This document shows, in pieces, positions 1 to 12,377 of a stretch of DNA of 64,000 bases. The stretch spans positions 93,756,721-93,820,720 of the forward strand of contig CM064861.1 of NCBI GenBank assembly GCA_032719365.1, given 5' to 3'. Below the pieces are notes generated by a model. The model saw nothing but the letters and a program-made list of their open reading frames with translations. It made no database searches and was not told the DNA's origin. A program made the translations under genes and the position numbers. Within the stretch, counting starts at the first letter, position 1. The number at the start of each line of letters is the position of its first letter. This DNA is from Prinsepia uniflora. Its lineage: Eukaryota; Streptophyta; Magnoliopsida; Rosales; Rosaceae.

Positions 1-1553
1 CAGAGGGAAATGAAGCCTTCAATCAAACCCAAAAACATAACCCTAAAGCCATAAACAAAACCTAGAAAGAAAAGAAAGTATCTGCACATACGACAAATCT
101 TTTTCCCGGGTTTTCGCCTGTCCATGACGTTTTCATTCTCCCCATCTTCCCACAAAAACATCTTCTTGGGTGGTAATTTTCACTATCGTTCTCTTCTATA
201 CTTTATTCTAACTCCAAATTAAGTGAAGTTGTTGAAGTCTTGTGGATCACAAACGATTATAAAACCCCAATTTGCACGATTTTGGTGGGATAAGAGATGA
301 AATTTTCAAAATTCCCCCTTTAAGGTTGCACTGTCGCCTTAAGTAGGGCTGATTTTGCAGCCCAAATCCAACCTCAACTTCAGCCTCTATCTTTTCCATT
401 GAAGTATTGCCACAGATATGCCACATAGGTGCCACATAAGCATAACTGACATCGTTACTAGCATGGCGTAACAATTTGGAGCAATGGAGGTAACAACATG
501 GGGTTCTCGCAGTAGATTGCAACAATTCTGGGTTGTGGGAGCAAATTGAGTTTAAGTGTCTGGTTAGGGAAACATTTTGAGTAATAATCCTAGTTTTTTT
601 TTTGTCTAAACATCTATCTTAGTTATTTAAGACTATGTTTGGTACGCCGTGTAAAAACTAAATATGATAATGTAGTACTTAATTAGTGTTTAATACCATT
701 CATATTAAGTAGCTACCGAAAAAGTAAATTTGATTAAGTGCCTTTATACTTGTCACACCAGCTACAATAGTACTCTTGAAATTGTGCGTATTAAATAATC
801 AGATGATTAGAACTCCTGAAAAGTGCAATAATAATACTATAATAGTATAATAATAGTAATTTAATATTAAATAAATATTATTAATTAATAAAAATAAATA
901 GGAAAAAATAATATGCATAATTAATATTATGATGTATATATATATATACATTTCTTATCAATTAGTGTAATACAATTCAGGTAGTATAATATAGTCGACA
1001 TTTTAATCTGCTTGAGCATGAAAACCTAACTAAATAATCGATCTATCTGGTGGACAAATTAGTCTATCAAACTCAAACATACCAAACAAGGCCTAAAAGT
1101 CTTATTATGCAAATCATTAGTCTCATATTCAATAAAGTCATAATCAACCTCGCTTTGCAAACCAGCAATTTCAAATTCAATCTCATCACCTTTAATGACA
1201 CCATGTCACTCATTATCACTTCCACCATTGCACAATGGCCACCACTATGGCATCCTTGCCATCACCATCACTACCTCTATGAACCCCATATTTTCTTTAG
1301 TAAACTGTAATCATATTAGCTAATATGAATATTAGAGATGATGATTCCTCTGTTATACCTTTTTTATGGTAAACCATGTTCTTATTAGCTAAGATGAATA
1401 TCTGAGATGAGGATTGTGCTTAGTTTTCCTAGTTGATAGTAATCCTAGTAGCTACGACTCAATCACGAGGTTAAGAGTTAGAAACATTGAAACTATCCTG
1501 ATCATTTGTGAGAGTCATTTCTAATTTCTCGTTAAAAAATAATATTACTAATG
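1..1553. other. Unassigned AT-rich DNA
   Basis: I see no gene, RNA or recognisable transposon here. The stretch has a T-run near 593-605, a TA microsatellite near 936-949 and short open frames with no family resemblance. Base composition and lack of coding signal suggest intergenic or very old transposon-derived DNA. Confidence 0.5.
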
Positions 1554-3653
1554 TAACAACTCATACCTTAATTACGGGATTAACAAGATTTTTCGGGGAT
1601 TTTACGGATTAGTTTTAGCTTGTTTAACTGTTTTGCCCTTGGGTTTTTTAGTTGGCTTTCTAAATTGGGGAAGGGCAAATTGAGAAAGTGGAAAATATGG
1701 ATATTTAATGTTGTGTGGATAGGGTTGACATGTTCCCCTCCTGATACAACTAGACCAACATGAGAGATCCTGCTCCCGTCTAACAGTTACTACTCGAAAA
1801 CATTTAGACACGTCTCAAAAGATTGTATAATTACTACAAAACTGCTCAACTGCCAGACCAGAGATGTTTATACAAACCGTCAACTCACTATTTACAGAGC
1901 ACAAATTGCACTGCAATTCAAAAAGCAACACCTTTTTACCCTAGATACACCAACGATTCGCCTATGTCTCCACTTCTGAACGGGTCCCCGTCGTTGTGCC
2001 ACGGCCTAGAAGGCAACAAAATCCATGGAAAATATGAGTGAACGAAAAAATAAACTTTAGAAAACGTACGATTTACCCTCCATTTTAGAAACCTGTGCAT
2101 GCATATAAGTTATAGAAACACTGTGGAACACAATATAATTACGACCTCAAAAACTGTGACAACATCGGTAAAACAGTTAATCCGAAATCAACCGTTAATC
2201 ACCAAATCAACTCAAACATGAAATACTTACACGTCACCGACACAATAGTCCATCACATCAATACCACATAACCAACCATACCTACTATCACATAAATTCA
2301 CACATATCACAATCAACTCATCCTCAATGCACAATAGCAATCAACACAATCAACTGCACTACCGATAGGCACACCACAAACTCACTTGGAAACCGGAGTT
2401 CAGCTCGACATCCGAGTCATCACAACATAGTCTCAAGAATCGGAGCTCGCCTCGTCGTCTGAGACTACCAAACTAGTCAACACGCATCACGAGGAAGGTT
2501 ACTCATATACATTCACAAATCATATCATAATACACCAACATCGGGGAATCACATATTTATATTTCATATATTCAAAACCTTACTTCAGAAATTTAGGCCT
2601 AAGCTCAAAACCAAGCTATACATCGTGCCTCGTAAAACATGCAGAAATAGCATTTTCCATGAAAATCATTTGATAACCAAAATAATCTCACATCACAGAC
2701 ATTTCCATCACAAATATCGAGAAATCATTGTTCAACTACACTTTATCTAAATCTACGATTAAAACAAAATTTGAGAGTGTATATTCAAGAAACCTCGTAA
2801 AACGAGCCATCGAATAACTTCCGTACAATCAATTAGAAATCAAAAAAATCCAACCTTATAATGTTTCAAGTCATAAGTCATATCCAATTCAAAACCATAG
2901 TAAAAACGGGATTCAAAAACATAATTTATGGAAAATCTCATGAAACACGCAATAAATAATAATTAATTATAAATCACCGAAAAACGTATAAAATTCTCAA
3001 TCACTCAATTATCACCAAAACACATAGTAAAATATTTAAAACAATTAAATATGCATGCATAATATTTTAATAAAATAAATTGTCCACTCACATTGCAATT
3101 TTTCCGAGTTCCAGACGTTCCTTGCCTACTCTGAGAGTTCTATCTCTTGTTCAAAAATAAAATACGAGGTTATTAAGGTCTTCCGAGGGTTCATGCCGGT
3201 TCCCATAAACCGTCATGAACCAGAATGACCTGACAAAGATTCATACTGGTTCCCATAAACCGTCATGTACCATAATAACCTAACAAAGGTTCATACCGGT
3301 TCCCATAAACCGTCATGAACTTGAAAATCCATCTAGGGTCCTTGACCCGAAATCACAACCGTAAAGTAATTATAGTAATAATCAAATTAATGGTTAAATT
3401 GAAGAATATATGATATTGATTATGTTTACTATATTTCTATAAGTTGATAATAAATGATTATATAATGATAGGAATAATTAATGATTATACCTAAGTTCGT
3501 AATTAGCAAGAGGAATTTGAGTATAAGAAATGAGAGCTTTTGTGAAATAAAATTGGGAGGTTTTAGATTATAATTACTATGTAAATTCCCAATTCTTTGA
3601 GTTTATAATAAGATATATTAATATGTGTGTTGATGATGTCACTATGATGATGA
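1554..3653. mobile_element. Diverged LTR relict related to the long-LTR superfamily
   Basis: At 1554 the sequence TGTAACAACTCATACC equals the terminus of LTR family F found inverted at 51412-51427. Further in, several superfamily landmarks appear in the minus-coding orientation: CTGCTCCCGTCT near 1769, ATGCATGC motifs near 2097 and 3052, GTCCACTCAC near 3083, and three copies of the CCGGTTCCCATAAACCG repeat at 3191-3320. No clean LTR pair, primer site or target duplication was found, so borders are approximate and more than one relict may be merged here. The hAT transposon begins just to the right. Confidence 0.45.
3191..3340. repeat. Three 50-bp hairpin-containing tandem repeats
   Basis: Units start at 3191, 3241 and 3291. 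Each holds GGTTCCCATAAACCG, whose CGGTT and AACCG arms can pair, flanked by CATG or CATA and CATG. The same 50-bp unit forms the seven-member array in LTR family A (13778-14110) and two weaker copies in the solo LTR at 47086-49966, which ties this relict to that superfamily. Confidence 0.8.
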
Positions 3654-3661
3654 TATTCGTG
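3654..3661. other. 8-bp target-site duplication, left of hAT
   Basis: TATTCGTG directly precedes the element and is repeated exactly at 10140-10147. Eight base pairs is the usual hAT duplication length. An exact match implies a fairly recent insertion. Confidence 0.93.
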
Positions 3662-3711
3662 CACGGATTGAAAAATCGCCGGAATCGACGATATATCGGT
3701 CGATATATCGT
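3662..3711 (+). repeat. hAT left terminal inverted repeat and first subterminal motifs
   Basis: Starts CACGGATTGAAAAATCG and is followed by two CGATATATCG palindromes within 50 bp. It pairs imperfectly with the right end at 10090-10139. Short, imperfect inverted repeats are normal for hAT elements. Confidence 0.8.
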
Positions 3712-4037
3712 CTTTTCCGGCCACCGGCACGTAAACGGAGGGGGAAAGGGAGGTTTCCGGCAAAATCGTCGAAATCGAAGGATATCGGAGGATATCGACG
3801 ATAATCCCCGATATCCAGCGAAAGGGACGATTTTGGAGGCAACCCACCGAACCTCCATGTCTAATTCGTAAGCCCCAATCCGAATTCACAGAAAACCTAA
3901 AATGGAAAACATCGAACCACGGACGAACAGTTCTTGGGCAGAAACAACAAATCAAAATTGAAAAAGCCATTCAATCAATTCAATCAAACATATAATTGTA
4001 CAAACTTTAACAAATTTATGAAAGCCAATCATTCAAT

Positions 4038-4490
4038 TTGTGTCACGGGCCTCACAGCCTCACCTCACGGGCGAACAAAAAAAGGGAAGAATCGAAATTG
4101 GGGGCAGTAATTGTACGAACTTTAGAAATCACGGACTCACCAGTCTTCACCCACCTCTTTGCTTTCTGGAAGACTATAAATTGGGGGCAGCATCGAAGGA
4201 GAAAACGACCCCAACTCCTCTTCTGTCGACGGCGAAGGACAACCCACTCGAAGTCTCGAACAACCTCTGTCGACAGCCCAACTCCTCTTCACCAGACGTC
4301 CATACCACTCTTCAGTCTTCACCACCCTTCGCTTTCTGTCGACGGCGAAGAAAATCACCCAATCGCCGCCTTCAATCCTCACTGTCGCCCTCACCCCTCA
4401 CCCTTCTGGTTTTTCCCCAATTTGCAATTTGTGAATCGATCAGTCGCGCCCTCACTGTTGAGTAAACAAATAGCGTTTAGTTGAAACGCG
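4038..4490 (+). promoter_or_regulatory. GC-rich block inside hAT, probable transposase promoter or non-coding first exon
   Basis: This block contrasts sharply with the AT-rich DNA on both sides. It holds TATAAATT near 4176 and repeated CTGTCGACGGCGAAG and CCAACTCCTCTTC phrases at 4210-4350. Frames of 148 and 141 codons cross it but overlap in different registers and match no family I know. It lies about 1.9 kb upstream of the transposase start. I infer a promoter plus untranslated leader with a long leader intron; a captured fragment of a host gene is the alternative. Confidence 0.4.
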
Positions 4491-5080
4491 CGTTTCATGT
4501 TTTTTCATTTTTTTCTTGTTTTTTCATTTATTCTGCTAACTTTTTTTTTTTAATTATTTACATATTTTATTAATTTATGCCATTAATAAAAACAAAATTT
4601 ATTAATTATTTACATAATTTATTAATTTATTAATTTTTGATTCTCCATATAATAAATTATATAATTTATTATTAATTTTGTTTTTGAACCCTAAATATAA
4701 AAAATGGGTTAAGCCTTAATTTTTTTTTCCAAAATTCAACATTTATTATTAGGTAAAGTAACATATGTTTTAGTAATGTATGTTTTAATAAAAAAATATG
4801 GCTTAATTCATATAGTTGGTAATATTTGTTTTAAATTAGAATATGTATTAAATTATGAATTTATGTGTTTTTGTTCCTTAATTATGAATATGTATTAAAA
4901 AAATGAGGCCATAAACGTTTTTTTTTCAAAATTCAAAATGTATTATTAGGTAATTCATATATTCCTTAATTATGAATGTATGTTTTAATATGAAATATGG
5001 GATAATGCATATATTTGGTAATGTTTGTTTCAATTTATATTATATGTTTTATTATTATTTGTATTTTTATTATTATTATT
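4491..5080. other. AT-rich spacer in hAT 5' region
   Basis: Very AT-rich, with T-runs and repeated GTATGTTTTAATA and TGAAATATGG phrases that resemble diverged pieces of the tandem repeat that follows. No coding signal. It may belong to a leader intron. Confidence 0.5.
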
Positions 5081-6357
5081 TGTCATTATCAAATTCTAAT
5101 TATTTTTCACATATTTAGTAATATATTTGGTAATCATTTATTATTAATAAATTTATCATTTGTTACTAAAATATGTTTTGGTAATGTATGTTTAATATGA
5201 AATATGGGGTAATTCATATATTTGGTAATATTTGTTTTAATTTATAATCTATGTTTTATTTTACAATATATATTTAAATTATTAATATATGTGTGTTTGC
5301 TCCTTAATTTTTTATCATCATCAAAGTCTAACTTATAATATATGATCTAATTGAAATAATTTTATTATTATTTGTTTTTTTTTATTATTTGTCATTATCA
5401 AATTCTAATTATTTTTCACATATTTGGTAATATATTTGGTAATCATTTATTATTAATAAATTTATCATTTGTTACTAAAATATGTTTTAGTAATGTATGT
5501 TTTAATATGAAATATGGGGTAATTCATATATTTGGTAATATTTGTTTTAATTTATAATCTATGTTTTATTTTAGAATATATATTTAAATTATTAATATAT
5601 GTGTGTTTGCTCCTTAAATTTTTATCATCATCAAAGTCTAACTTATAATATATGATCTAATTGAAATAATTTTATTATTATTTTTATTTTTATTATTATT
5701 ATTTGTCATTATCAAATTCTAATTATTTTTCACATATTTGGTAATATATTTGGTAATCATTTATTATTAATAAATTTATCATTTGTTACTAAAATATGTT
5801 TTAGTAATGTATGTTTTAATATGAAATATGGGGTAATTCATATATTTGGTAATATTTGTTTTAATTTATAATCTATGTTTTATTTTACAATATATATTTA
5901 AATTATTAATATATGTGTGTTTGCTCCTTAATTGTTTATCATCATCAAAGTCTAACTTATAATATATGATCTAATTGAAATAATTTTATTATTATTTGTT
6001 TTTTTAATTATTATTTGTCATTATCAAATTCTAATTATTTTCACATATTTGGTAATATATTTGGTAATCATTTATTATTAATAAATTTATCATTTGTTAC
6101 TAAAATATGTTTTAGTAATGTATGTTTTAATATGAAATATGGGGTAATTCATCTATTTGGTAATATTTGTTTTAATTTATAATCTATGTTTAAATTATTA
6201 ATATATGTGTGTTTGCTCCTTAATTTTTTATCATCATCAAAGTCTAACTTATAATATATGATCTAATTGAAATAATTTTATTATTATTTGTTTATTATTA
6301 TTATTATTTGTCATTATCAAATTCTAATTATTTTTCATGTAACTTAAATTTCATAAA
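5081..6357 (+). repeat. Tandem array of a 293-314-bp AT-rich repeat upstream of the transposase
   Basis: The phrase TGTCATTATCAAATTCTAAT recurs at 5081, 5390, 5704, 6016 and 6309, giving spacings of 309, 314, 312 and 293 bp. Units share TTTGGTAATCATTTATTATT, GAAATATGGGGTAATTCAT and TCATCATCAAAGTCTAACTT in the same order and differ mainly by small indels in T and TTA runs. The fifth unit is cut short 37 bp before the transposase ATG. The array lies wholly inside the transposon. Confidence 0.93.
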
Positions 6358-9300
6358 ATGGCTAGTGGAAGTGCAAGTGCAAGTGAAAGGCCTCCAAGAC
6401 CTGGACGAGTTGACCCAGCATGGAAATATGCCATTGCAATTCCTGGAAATAGAAACGGTGCCATATGTTCGTTTTGTCAACATCAGTTCCAGAGTGGAGG
6501 CATAACGCGATTAAAGTTTCATCTAGCAAGTTTTGATCCAAAAAAAAAATGTTCAAAAATGCAAAGATGTACCTAAGGCTATTAGGGATGAGGTCAGAGC
6601 ATGGATCAAAAGTAAAGATACTGCTAAACAGACCAAGAATATGATTGGGGAGAACATACGAGCTAGCTTGAGAGGAGATCCACTGGACACTCAACAGAGC
6701 ATTCAGATTAACGATAGCGATGATGAAGAGGATGATGATGGATTTGCTTATCCACCGGATGTGCATAGATCTGAGAGAGCAGCATATCGCTTTGTTGTAA
6801 ATGCATCGAGAGATGAGGCACGTCGAAGTGTTGACAATTATGGAGTTGGGTCCATGTGTGGTGCTCAAGGAGGTAGTAGCAGTCATCAACCACCGCAACA
6901 GATGCGTCGATCACAAAGTTTGCGTGATCCATTTTCAATTCCTCCAGAACAAAAACTCTACAAAACTGTACGAAGTCAACAGAAGACTGTAAAATCGATG
7001 TGGAAAGGGACGAAAGAGAAGTTGGGTCGATATATTAGCAAATTTTATATATATGAAGGCGTGGCTCCAAATAAAGCCAACTCTCATCATTTTAAGAATA
7101 TGATCATTGAAGCCCAACGAGCAGGTATTTAATAAATTTATTTATTTATGATACATTTTTATTTAGCTTATGAAATACCATTGAATGCTAACTTATGTTT
7201 TGGTTTGCAGGTGAAGGCGTGTCCACTCCTTCTCCATATGAAGTGAAAAATAAATATCTTCCTATGGAGTATGAAGAAATGACGGCTTATGTGGAGCAAC
7301 AAAAGCGACACTGGGAAACTTATGGATGTACCATAATGTGCGATGGTTGGATCGGTCCAACGAAGTTATCCATAATTAACTTCATGGTATATAGTAAGGG
7401 TTCAACTGTATTTCTCAGGTCAGTTGATTCTTCCAAATTTCATAAAGACTATGTGTACATAGGAAATTTGTTGAAGGAAGTTGTCCAGGAGGTTGGAGTA
7501 CAAAATGTTGTACAGATAGTTACTGATAATGGGTCGAACTTCAAAAAGGCTGGAAAAGAACTGATGAAGACGTATCCGCTCTATTGGACTCCTTGTGCAG
7601 CCCATTGTATCGACCTAATATTTGAAGATATTGGGAAGAATGAGACAATGGTACTCATCATAAAAAATGCTAGGCAGGTAACTAACTACATTTATAATCA
7701 TCTATGGTTACTTGCTCAGATGCATGAATTTTGTCAAGGAGACTTGGTTCGTCCTGGTGCAACTCGGTTCACAACCAACTATATTTGTATAAACAGTATA
7801 GTTAAACATAAAGTTGGCCTTAGAAGGTTGTTTACCAGTGATCAATGGCATGGTAGCCCATTGAGTAGGAAAGTGGAAGGCAAGAGGGTTGAGGCTCATA
7901 TCCTCGACCAAAGATTCTGGGAGTCCTTGGAGATGATGCAATCAATATATGAACCATTATATTGCATCCTCCGAATTGTTGATACAGAGGTAGTCCCAAC
8001 CATGCCAATCCTGTATGATTTGTTCAATCGAATGAAAGAAAAGATAACCCGTCTTAAAGGGAAGAAGTGGGTCCTTAAAATCATACAGGAGCGATGGGAA
8101 AAAACATTAGTGCATCCCTTACATGCCGCTGGTATATTTCTATCTTATTGAACTTGTTAATATTTTATTTTATTGTTGTTTACTAAGCAAAGTTCATTCA
8201 TGATTTGCAGCTTATTACTTGAATCCTCGATATCAATATCAAGCAGGTGTTGGGCATGACTCCTTCCTTGTCCAATCAGTTCAACAAGTATTCCTCAAAC
8301 TGAATCCAAATGGACAAGTGGGTTCACAAAATTTTGGAGTAGACGTAAGTTCACTACCATATATGAACCTTGATGAGTTATTTTGAATCTTGATGAGTTA
8401 TTTCGAATCTGTACATCTATGGCATTATATTAACATCAGCCTTAATGTAGTTGATCAACTTTAGAGATGGTCGGAAAACATTTCGTTCACCTATGGCTGT
8501 ACAATCACGAACGAAAATGCCCCCAGGTATATTACTTGCATTTACCTTGATATTCTATGACTTAGCACTTTATAATGCCTCTTACATTAAACTTGATATT
8601 GACAGCTGAGTGGTGGGAACTATATGGCCAAGCTTCTCCCAGCTTGCAACAAATTGCTGTTCGTATATTATCACAAACGGCATCATCTTCGGCATGTGAG
8701 AGAAATTGGAGTACATTTGCTTTAATTCATACAAAGCAAAGAAATCGTCTCGCATATTCTAAGTTAGAACAACTTGTTTTCTGTTATTACAACATGAAAC
8801 TCAAGTTAAGAGATGAAGAAGCCGAAGCCGGTAAAATTGTGGAAGAAGACTACGTTGACCTGTTGGAAATTGCAGGTCAACATGTGGAAGGTAATGAGGC
8901 TGATCCACTTCAAGCATGGATTATGCCAGCTCACTTGGATGATGATAGTGGAAGGCCTGACCCTCGAGTAGCACATCTTGCTAGTGAACACGGTGTTAAT
9001 GTCGATAGAGTGCTATCTGAAGAAGTGGGGAGTGAGGACGTAGGAAGTGAGCGGACAATGTCTTCATGGGAGAGATCAATACTTGGTTCTACCGGTAGAC
9101 GTGACTTACGAGCTAATGCTACTAGTAAGGGACTTCATCAAAATAAATCTCCAGATGATGATGATGATGATGATGATGATAATGATGGGGGAGATGATGG
9201 AGGAGATGATGTTGAGACAAACATTGAAGACAAGGATGACGGAGGGGATGATGACGGGGGAAATGAACATGTAACCGATACATATGCACCCTTGAGCCCA

Positions 9301-9783
9301 TTTACTGAAGAGGCGGATTTCACTCATGCCACACAAGATTATGATCATGGGTGTAGAGAAGGAGGAGTAGGAATCGGTGGTGTCGGAAAAGATTACACAC
9401 GGACACGAAACATATATGAAGGTTATGGAAACCCATCTGAGGATTCCATGGCAATTAGTTTTGAGTCAATGAGTTTAGGCACCGATCCTAGTAACAACTC
9501 AAATGATCCATATGCTTATGGTCCATATCGTCACCCCCTGTTAGACAACCATCTCCCTCAAATGTCACATGAAGATTATGGAGAAGTTAGTTGGGTAAAT
9601 CCGAACTACCCTATCTATGGAGGAAAAGTAGGCCATTCAAAGGAGATATACGAATATTATGTCCAACAATACATTTCCTTTTGGTCAAATAGCATCAGTT
9701 GGCAAAACTTTTGTGTCTTGGTAGATCAAGAGATTCAAGACCAATCTAATTTTCAAGCTGGTCGACACTCTACTTGTTTTTGA
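6358..9783 (+). CDS. hAT transposase (BED zinc finger, DUF659, C-terminal dimerisation domain), frameshifted
   Basis: Cut-and-paste transposase acting on the ends of the surrounding element. Five exons fit the sequence: 6358-7124, 7211-8131, 8211-8344, 8451-8526 and 8606-9783, all with GT-AG introns of 79-106 bp and all joining in phase. Exon 1 encodes a BED-type zinc finger (CSFC then GGITRLKFHL, about residues 40-60). Exon 2 holds the DUF659-like catalytic region, with MCDGW, VTDNGSNF and CAAHCIDL. Exon 5 holds the hAT dimerisation domain (ASSSACERNWSTF) and then a long acidic tail with a run of nine Asp. The one visible defect is ten A at 6540-6549, one too many, which shifts the frame early. 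Without it the product would be about 1024 residues, long for the family because of the tail. I chose ATG 6358 because it opens the zinc-finger frame. Confidence 0.88.
9157..9210 (+). repeat. GATGAT microsatellite coding the acidic tail
   Basis: A GAT repeat inside exon 5 encodes consecutive aspartates, followed by GGDD-type repeats to about 9260. It is a likely site of length variation but stays in frame here. Confidence 0.85.
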
Positions 9784-10049
9784 TCAAGTTCAATGTGTAC
9801 AATATTGTTAATGCAATATTATCAATGAAATTATATTTTAATTTAAGTTTATCTTTAATATTTTATACTGTTAGTGGTCGGCAGATCTATATTCTATCAT
9901 ATGATTCATCATATATTTATCATATCAAAGTCATTTTATATTTTTTATTAGCCCTTTATAACCATTATTGGGTACTTAAGTGTTTGCCAAAGTTTCATTC
10001 CAAATTTCCGTCATTTGGACCAAATTTCCGTCATTTTTGTTGACCGTAA

Positions 10050-10139
10050 ACGATATCGATATCGATATCGATATTTGGGGCGAGATATCCGTAAATTCGG
10101 CGAGCGATATATCCGTCGATATCGATATTTTCATCCTTG
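10050..10139 (-). repeat. hAT right terminus with subterminal GATATC repeats
   Basis: Contains four overlapping CGATAT units at 10052-10072, then GCGATATATCC and CGATATCGATATTTTC, ending in CATCCTTG at 10139. Read inward it begins CAAGGATGAAAATATCG, mirroring the left end. The exact duplication TATTCGTG follows. Confidence 0.85.
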
Positions 10140-10147
10140 TATTCGTG
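10140..10147. other. 8-bp target-site duplication, right of hAT
   Basis: TATTCGTG, identical to 3654-3661. Confidence 0.93.
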
Positions 10148-12318
10148 TTGATAAAGATGACATGATGACCCGAGGTCAATAATGTGTTTATGGTAAATAA
10201 TTGGGAAGGTTATTTATGTAATTATTGATAGGTCTTCAGTTAAATATTATTTTATATTATTTTATACCCTTTATACTTGACTTTTATTATTAAATTAATA
10301 AACAATTGGAGAAAATAATATATTTTGTGGGATTTTTACAGAAATAAATAAAGCATGAAATTCAGAGCATTTCGGCGAAAAAATCATCCCAATCGGAGTT
10401 TTAACGAAACATATATGACTAAAAGAAGGGAGGCCACCAAAATTTGCTTGGAATTTTGGTGGGAAGCTGCTGAAATCTAGAAGCCCAAGCCAAAAATCAG
10501 CATCTTTCCCCAAAATCAGCATTTCCCCCCAAAATCCACCAAATCTCATCATTTCCATCACTTCTTCATGTATTATTTTATTGTTATTTTTATATTTTAA
10601 TTTTGTACTTTTATTTAAACAATTGTGACACTCCCTCTATAAATAGGGTGACCATTTCATGTATTTGGGGGGTCCCCATTAGTCCTCATAGTCCCCATCT
10701 CTCCCATTTTGTTTCTCCTTTTAGTTTAGGTTTTTATATTTTCTCTCTAGTTCTTCTCTTCTTTTAGTTCATCTTCTTTATTTTGTTCTTTATTTTTGGA
10801 GACCATTTTAACTTCTTGTAGATTTTCTCATTAATTAGTTTCCTTTTAATTCTTATTCTTAATTTATGTTACTTTTATTTTTCTTAATTTCATTTCTTCT
10901 TTACTTTGTTCTTGTGATATTTCTTTGAAATCTCTTAAACACATTTTATGTTTTCCTTAAGAAATACCTAGACCAAGTAATTCTAAGGCAATTCAAGAGT
11001 TTTAAGACCCAATTCCTCGTATTTCTTCTTCTATCTTCACAAGTTTCCTGCCGTTGTTCGGTGATTCTTGTGAAAATTCATACTTTTCTACTTAAATTCT
11101 TATTATTGTTATTGGTTTACTTATAATTCAATATATGTGTTGGTATTTTCTTTCTAACATTTGTAAGTAAGAATGCAATCTCCATGTGTTTTACTTTTTG
11201 AATTTCGTTTACTTCATATGTTTTAGTGCTTAAATTTCAATTCGAAGCTAAATATTGATCCGCTGTTCGGGGCATTTAGAATAGAGTTGAAGAGATTTAA
11301 TGTTTGATCGATGTTCGGCTCATTAAATCATTAACTTAAGGTGAATCATATTGTAAGTAATAATCCGCTGTTCGGTGCATTTATAATATGAAAAATGTAT
11401 GCATGTATTTGAGATGATTAAGGTAAGATTTTGTGATTGGTTCAATATAAACATGATGTTAGAGTGTTGGTAAAAATATGTGTTTGAAGAAAGTTCACTA
11501 GTACAAAGGTTAAAGTAAAAGTAGAATTAAGTATTTAATTATTTTTACTTGTTTTCTTTATTTTATATTTACAACTCTTTTCAAAACCCACCATTTTTAA
11601 TTCTTTATTCTTTTATTCTTTTATTTTATTTTTTATTTTTTAATTCTTTATTCTTTTATCCCTTTATTCTTTAATTAATTAATTATTTTATTATTTTATT
11701 CTTTAATTCATTAATTTATTCATTATTCTTCTATTCATTATTCTTCTCACTAATATATTATTAATGTTCCCTAATTTCTCCGGTTAAGAACGATCCCTAT
11801 TTACCAATACTATATCTACACAAAAAGAGTTTAAATTGCATAACACTCCAATTACGTGTTTAATTTGATGCATAGTTTGGGTGTTGTCAATTTTCTCAAG
11901 ATTAATATTGGTAATTTGATGATTGAATGTGAATATGAATAAATCTCTGAAAGCTATGACTAAAACTAATAATGATATGATAGTTTGTGTTGAGTAGGTT
12001 ATAGAATATTTGGGTTCAAACATTAGTAAATGTGGAAAGTTGGAAACAAGTAATTTAAAGGCTAGTTATGGAGAGATTAAGGAAATGTGACGGTGGTTAG
12101 TAAATTATTAATAGAATTTATTATGTACAATGATATTATATAATAACAATAATTGGGAATAAATAGAAACTCATCATACACTATGTATTATAATTTGTGA
12201 TTGTCGATTTAATTGAAATGGAAATTCTTGGTAGTTGTTAATAATTTAGTAAAACCCAGTTTAAGGTTAAATTTAGTATTTTTCACTACTTTCCGGGGTG
12301 AGTGGGATGGAAATGGGC
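10148..12318 (+). mobile_element. AT-rich region with a promoter, possibly an LTR or retroelement leader
   Basis: There is no coding frame of note. A TATA box (TATAAATA, 10638-10645) is followed by a pyrimidine-rich leader. Phrases of the form CGCTGTTCGG or GTTCGG recur near 11052, 11261, 11314 and 11366, each followed by a short AT-rich stretch. Long TTTATT-type runs lie at 11580-11760. This arrangement is common in LTR-retrotransposon leaders, but I found no matching LTR, primer site or duplication. Family B inserted at its right edge. Confidence 0.35.
10638..10645 (+). promoter_or_regulatory. TATA box
   Basis: TATAAATA in the context CTCTATAAATAGGG, a strong plant TATA consensus, with a pyrimidine-rich leader 40-150 bp downstream. 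No recognisable coding sequence follows. Confidence 0.5.
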
Positions 12319-12323
12319 AGTAC
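12319..12323. other. 5-bp target-site duplication of LTR B (left)
   Basis: AGTAC, repeated at 42712-42716 directly after the other end of the split LTR. This match across 30 kb is what shows that the two flanking pieces are one LTR. Confidence 0.85.
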
Positions 12324-12377
12324 TGACAGGACCCGCCCCGATTCCACGGGGACCACAAGGGGACGTGCCCTGCTCCC

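Larger units (their letters stand above)
3662..10139 (+). mobile_element. Complete hAT-superfamily DNA transposon
   Basis: A 6478-bp element bounded by the exact 8-bp duplication TATTCGTG. Its ends form an imperfect terminal inverted repeat: left CACGGATTGAAAAATCG, right (read inward) CAAGGATGAAAATATCG. Both fit the CANGG start common in hAT elements. Both subterminal zones (3685-3830 and 10050-10130) are dense in GATATC and CGATATATCG motifs, likely transposase-binding repeats. In order it holds a GC-rich block (4038-4490), an AT-rich stretch, about four tandem copies of a 293-314-bp repeat, and a five-exon transposase gene. A one-base frameshift in exon 1 probably stops self-mobilisation, but the ends look usable if transposase is supplied in trans. 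Confidence 0.92.

Noticed and set aside
4038..4484. Frames of 148 and 141 codons as a gene
   Set aside because: Two frames overlap in different registers over the same GC-rich block, neither has a recognisable domain, and high GC lowers stop frequency.
9047..9348. Met-, Ile- and Ser-rich open frames on both strands
   Set aside because: They are other readings of the GAT microsatellite in the transposase tail.
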